NCBI GenBank assembly: GCA_031272375.1
Contig: JAISTY010000037.1
Coordinates: 1 to 8,549, forward strand
Direction of reading: 5' to 3'
DNA: 8,549 nt
From: Opitutaceae bacterium
Lineage (GTDB): Bacteria; Verrucomicrobiota; Verrucomicrobiia; Opitutales; Opitutaceae
The notes beneath the pieces were generated by a model. It worked only from the letters and a program-made list of their open reading frames with translations, was not told the origin of the DNA and searched no databases. Below, in pieces: positions 6,588 to 8,549 of this stretch; positions within the stretch are counted from its first letter, which is position 1; every line of letters starts with the position of its first letter. The position numbers and the translations under genes were made by a program.

Positions 6588-7757
6588 TCACACAAGAAAC
6601 GCCTCGGGAACGTCCCGGAGGCGGGCGATGTCGCGGACCTTCGCGGCGACGTCGAAGCCGATGGCGCAGCGGACGGAGCAGTCGCCGCAGCTGGCGCAGA
6701 GGGCGGCGGTGTTTTCCGCGAGCGCGAGCTCGTCGAGCGTCTCGCGCGCCTTGGCGGGCTGGCGGTAGCCGTGGGCATACATGTAGGCGCGCATCAGGTC
6801 GGGAATGGGCAGGTCGCGCGGACATTGCCCGTCGCAACGGCGGCATTGCTGGCAGTAGAGCGTCCCGATGCCGTCGGCGCCGGCGAGAAACGCCTTCTCC
6901 TCCGCGGTGTATTCGAGGTTCGCCGCGGCCTTCAGGCAGACGTCCAGCTCCTCGAAATTCGTGAAGCCGGGGATGGCGGTGGTGACGTTCCGGTCGCGCA
7001 GCGCCCACTTGAGCGCGGCGGGGATGTTCACGTCCTTGGCGCCTGCCATGGTCTTCATGGCGACGACGCCGAGGCCGGCTTTGGCGGCACGGGCGACGGC
7101 GGCGCGGATGTCCCCGGCGGGGCCGCTGGCCTTGCGGAAATTGTAGGCGGTGAGCACCACGCCGTAGATTTGGGCGGCGATGACGGCGTCAATGACCGCC
7201 ACCTCGTTCTGGTGCGTGGAGACGCCGAGGTGCCGCGCGCGGCCGGACTTCTGGATGGAGAGCAGGGCGTCCATGATGGCGCGGTTGGTGACGAACGCGG
7301 GGTCGCCGATCGCATGGAGATAGAGGATGTCAACGTATTCGAGGCCGAGGCGCTCCATGCTGGTGTTGAATTTCTCGAGCAGCAGGCGCGGGTTGTCCGG
7401 GTTGTCGGGGCGGTTGGAGGGCTTGACCTTCGTGGCGATGACAAAGGCGTCGCGGGGCGTGCCTTTGAGCACCTTGCCGAGCATCTGCTCGTTCCGCCCG
7501 TGCTGATAAACGTGGGCGGTGTCGAGGTGGACGATGCCGCTTTTGAGGGCGGCGCGGACGACGCCGGGGTTGTCCGCCCGCATGACGCCCATGCTCAAAA
7601 TCGGCAGCCGGATGCCGGTTTTGCCGAGCGCGCGGGTCTCGAACGCGGGCTTTGGCGCGGGCGCGGCGGCTTGTTGCGCGGCAAGGGCGGAGGGAAGCGC
7701 GAGGCCGGCGCCGGCGGCGGTTTTGAGAAAATGGCGGCGGGTTGTCGTAGGGTTCAT
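6588..7757 (-). CDS. Tat-exported aldo/keto reductase with C-terminal dicluster 4Fe-4S domain
   Basis: A 389-residue oxidoreductase. The N terminus MNPTTTRRHFLKTAAGAGLAL is a clear twin-arginine signal (R7-R8, then F10-L11-K12), with a probable cut after the alanines near 24-27, so the folded protein is expected outside the cytoplasm. The aldo/keto reductase barrel follows from about residue 39. The usual catalytic tetrad is present: D79 and Y84 (DTAHVY), K110 (IATKVK) and H148 (LYLHA). The cofactor-side motif AIPGFTNFEELDVCLKAA is also there. The C terminus has two ferredoxin-like motifs: C302, C305, C308, C312-P, and C354, C357, C360, C364. Together they should hold two [4Fe-4S] clusters, although the second lacks the proline after its last Cys. 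The substrate is unknown; similar proteins are common in Verrucomicrobiota and Planctomycetota, where sugar or polyol oxidation or reduction is often guessed. There is no Shine-Dalgarno sequence. It diverges from holB across 158 bp. Confidence 0.92.
   Translation of the reverse strand: MNPTTTRRHFLKTAAGAGLALPSALAAQQAAAPAPKPAFETRALGKTGIRLPILSMGVMRADNPGVVRAALKSGIVHLDTAHVYQHGRNEQMLGKVLKGTPRDAFVIATKVKPSNRPDNPDNPRLLLEKFNTSMERLGLEYVDILYLHAIGDPAFVTNRAIMDALLSIQKSGRARHLGVSTHQNEVAVIDAVIAAQIYGVVLTAYNFRKASGPAGDIRAAVARAAKAGLGVVAMKTMAGAKDVNIPAALKWALRDRNVTTAIPGFTNFEELDVCLKAAANLEYTAEEKAFLAGADGIGTLYCQQCRRCDGQCPRDLPIPDLMRAYMYAHGYRQPAKARETLDELALAENTAALCASCGDCSVRCAIGFDVAAKVRDIARLRDVPEAFLV
6601..6622 (+). terminator. 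Hairpin at the convergent ends of the sigma factor and aldo/keto reductase genes
   Basis: GCCTC and GGGA (6601-6609) pair with TCCC and GAGGC (6613-6622), with a three-base loop and one bulged G at 6617. It starts 22 bases after the sigma-factor stop and lies inside the last codons of the oppositely oriented reductase gene, encoding its LRDVPEAF tail. It could end the sigma transcript. No T-run follows and the bases are constrained by coding, so this is a weak call. Confidence 0.3.
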
Positions 7758-7915
7758 GGGCGGGCGGGTTGGAGGACGGCTGGAGGACGCGCGGATCCCT
7801 GGCGGAAATCCCGCGGGTTGGCACGCGTTTTCGCGAAACCCGCCGGACGCGGAAACGCGGGCCGCCGCAAAATCCTTCGTGACCTCCGCGCCGCCGCGTT
7901 GGATAAAACCGCGCC

Positions 7916-8549
7916 ATGACCGCCCAACGCCAACCCTGGCCCGAACAGCTCGCCGGCACGCCCGCCGTCGCCGTCATTGAGCGCGCCATCGAAAAACGCC
8001 GCCTCTCCCACTCCCTCCTCCTCGCCGGCGGCGATACCGCGGTCCTCGGCGCCGTCGCCGCCGCCATCGCCGACCGCCTGCTCAACGGCGCCGGCTCCGC
8101 CGCCGCCTTCCCCGTCTCCGGGCATCCCGACGCCCACGAATTGCGACCCGCGAAAAAGATGCGCCAGATTTCCGCCGAGGCCACCCGCGACCTCATCACC
8201 GAGCTGCAGAAAACCCCCGCCGTGGCGCCGCGGAAAGTCGCCATCATCCACGAGTGCGACCGCATGCACGTCGCCGCCGCCAACATTTTCCTCAAGACGC
8301 TCGAGGAGCCGCCGGCCAACACCACCCTGCTCCTCACGACCGCACGACCGCACGCCCTCCTGCCGACCATCCGCTCCCGCTGCCTCCTCTTCCGTTTCCC
8401 GGCCCCCGACACCACCCCGCCGCCCAACGGCTGGGACGCCTGGCTCGCCGACTACCGGGAGTGGCTCGGACAACTCGCCGCCGGTGTCTCCGGCAAAACC
8501 GGCGCCGCCGACGCCCTCATGACCCTCTACGGCCTGCTCGCGCGCTTCG
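7916..8549 (+). CDS. holB: DNA polymerase III delta' subunit, N-terminal part (runs off the window)
   Basis: From the ATG at 7916 the frame stays open for 211 codons to the window edge, so the 3' end is missing. The product is a clamp-loader subunit that helps place the sliding clamp on DNA during replication. Evidence is the AAA+ delta' pattern: HSLLLAGG at 32-39, then KMRQISAEATRDLITELQKTP (residues 81-101), KVAIIHECDRMHVAAANIFL (107-126), KTLEEPPANTTLLLTT (127-142) and TIRSRCLLFRF with the clamp-loader SRC motif at 154-156, whose Arg normally serves the neighbouring ATP site. The P-loop position (LLLAGGDTAVLGAVAAA) has no GKT/GKS, as expected for a non-ATPase delta'. Only two cysteines are visible (C114 and C156), so the zinc module found in many DnaX/delta' proteins is absent. 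No Shine-Dalgarno sequence precedes the start; an A/T-rich GGATAAAAC lies 7 bases upstream. A divergent DnaX-type ATPase is the alternative, and it is disfavoured by the missing P-loop. Confidence 0.87.
   Translation, partial: MTAQRQPWPEQLAGTPAVAVIERAIEKRRLSHSLLLAGGDTAVLGAVAAAIADRLLNGAGSAAAFPVSGHPDAHELRPAKKMRQISAEATRDLITELQKTPAVAPRKVAIIHECDRMHVAAANIFLKTLEEPPANTTLLLTTARPHALLPTIRSRCLLFRFPAPDTTPPPNGWDAWLADYREWLGQLAAGVSGKTGAADALMTLYGLLARF

Noticed and set aside
7758..7915. Operator-like palindrome TTTCGCGAAA at 7829-7838 and small CGCG stems in the divergent reductase/holB gap
   Set aside because: Ten-base palindromes and 4-bp GC stems are expected by chance in such GC-rich DNA; no second copy or promoter is visible.
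6771..7919. Plus-strand 382-codon frame antisense to the aldo/keto reductase
   Set aside because: Gly/Ala/Asp/Val-rich shadow translation; the minus strand has a complete, motif-bearing reductase.

Overview
The window is about 8.5 kb of very GC-rich bacterial chromosome. Third codon positions are strongly G/C-biased, which leaves many long but meaningless open frames antisense to the real genes. Gene style points to a Verrucomicrobiota-like bacterium, perhaps an Opitutaceae relative: a large secreted GH78 rhamnosidase, a Tat-exported ferredoxin-type aldo/keto reductase, an NrdG2-type radical SAM protein, little Shine-Dalgarno signal, and a CGGATT-rich intergenic repeat. This placement is inference; no rRNA or other phylogenetic marker is present. 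Nothing suggests a plasmid, prophage, CRISPR array, tRNA or insertion sequence.

Layout. Positions 1-454 hold no gene I can support. They contain a 16-bp tandem duplication and a roughly 104-bp imperfect palindrome built from CGGATT-like words. Positions 455-3775 (minus) encode a secreted alpha-L-rhamnosidase of GH78 (1106 aa) with an extra jelly-roll-like module. Divergent from it are an RluA-family pseudouridine synthase (about 3950-4750, plus) and an NrdG2-like radical SAM activating enzyme (4835-5419, plus), ending in a perfect hairpin just after the stop. A primary-like (group 1/2) sigma-70 factor follows (5565-6578, plus), with a hairpin in its leader. It converges, with a 9-bp gap, on a Tat-exported aldo/keto reductase with two four-cysteine iron-sulfur motifs (6588-7757, minus). 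Divergent from that is the 5' part of holB, DNA polymerase III delta' (7916 to the window edge, plus).

How the genes fit together. This looks like ordinary chromosome mixing housekeeping functions (RNA modification, sigma factor, clamp loader) with exported metabolic enzymes. The rhamnosidase suggests use of plant or algal rhamnosides. The radical SAM protein suggests an anaerobic ribonucleotide reductase elsewhere in the genome, hence anaerobic or facultative growth. I see no convincing undescribed multi-gene system. The points most worth a second look are the palindromic repeat, the two jelly-roll-like modules in the rhamnosidase, and the exported dicluster aldo/keto reductase.
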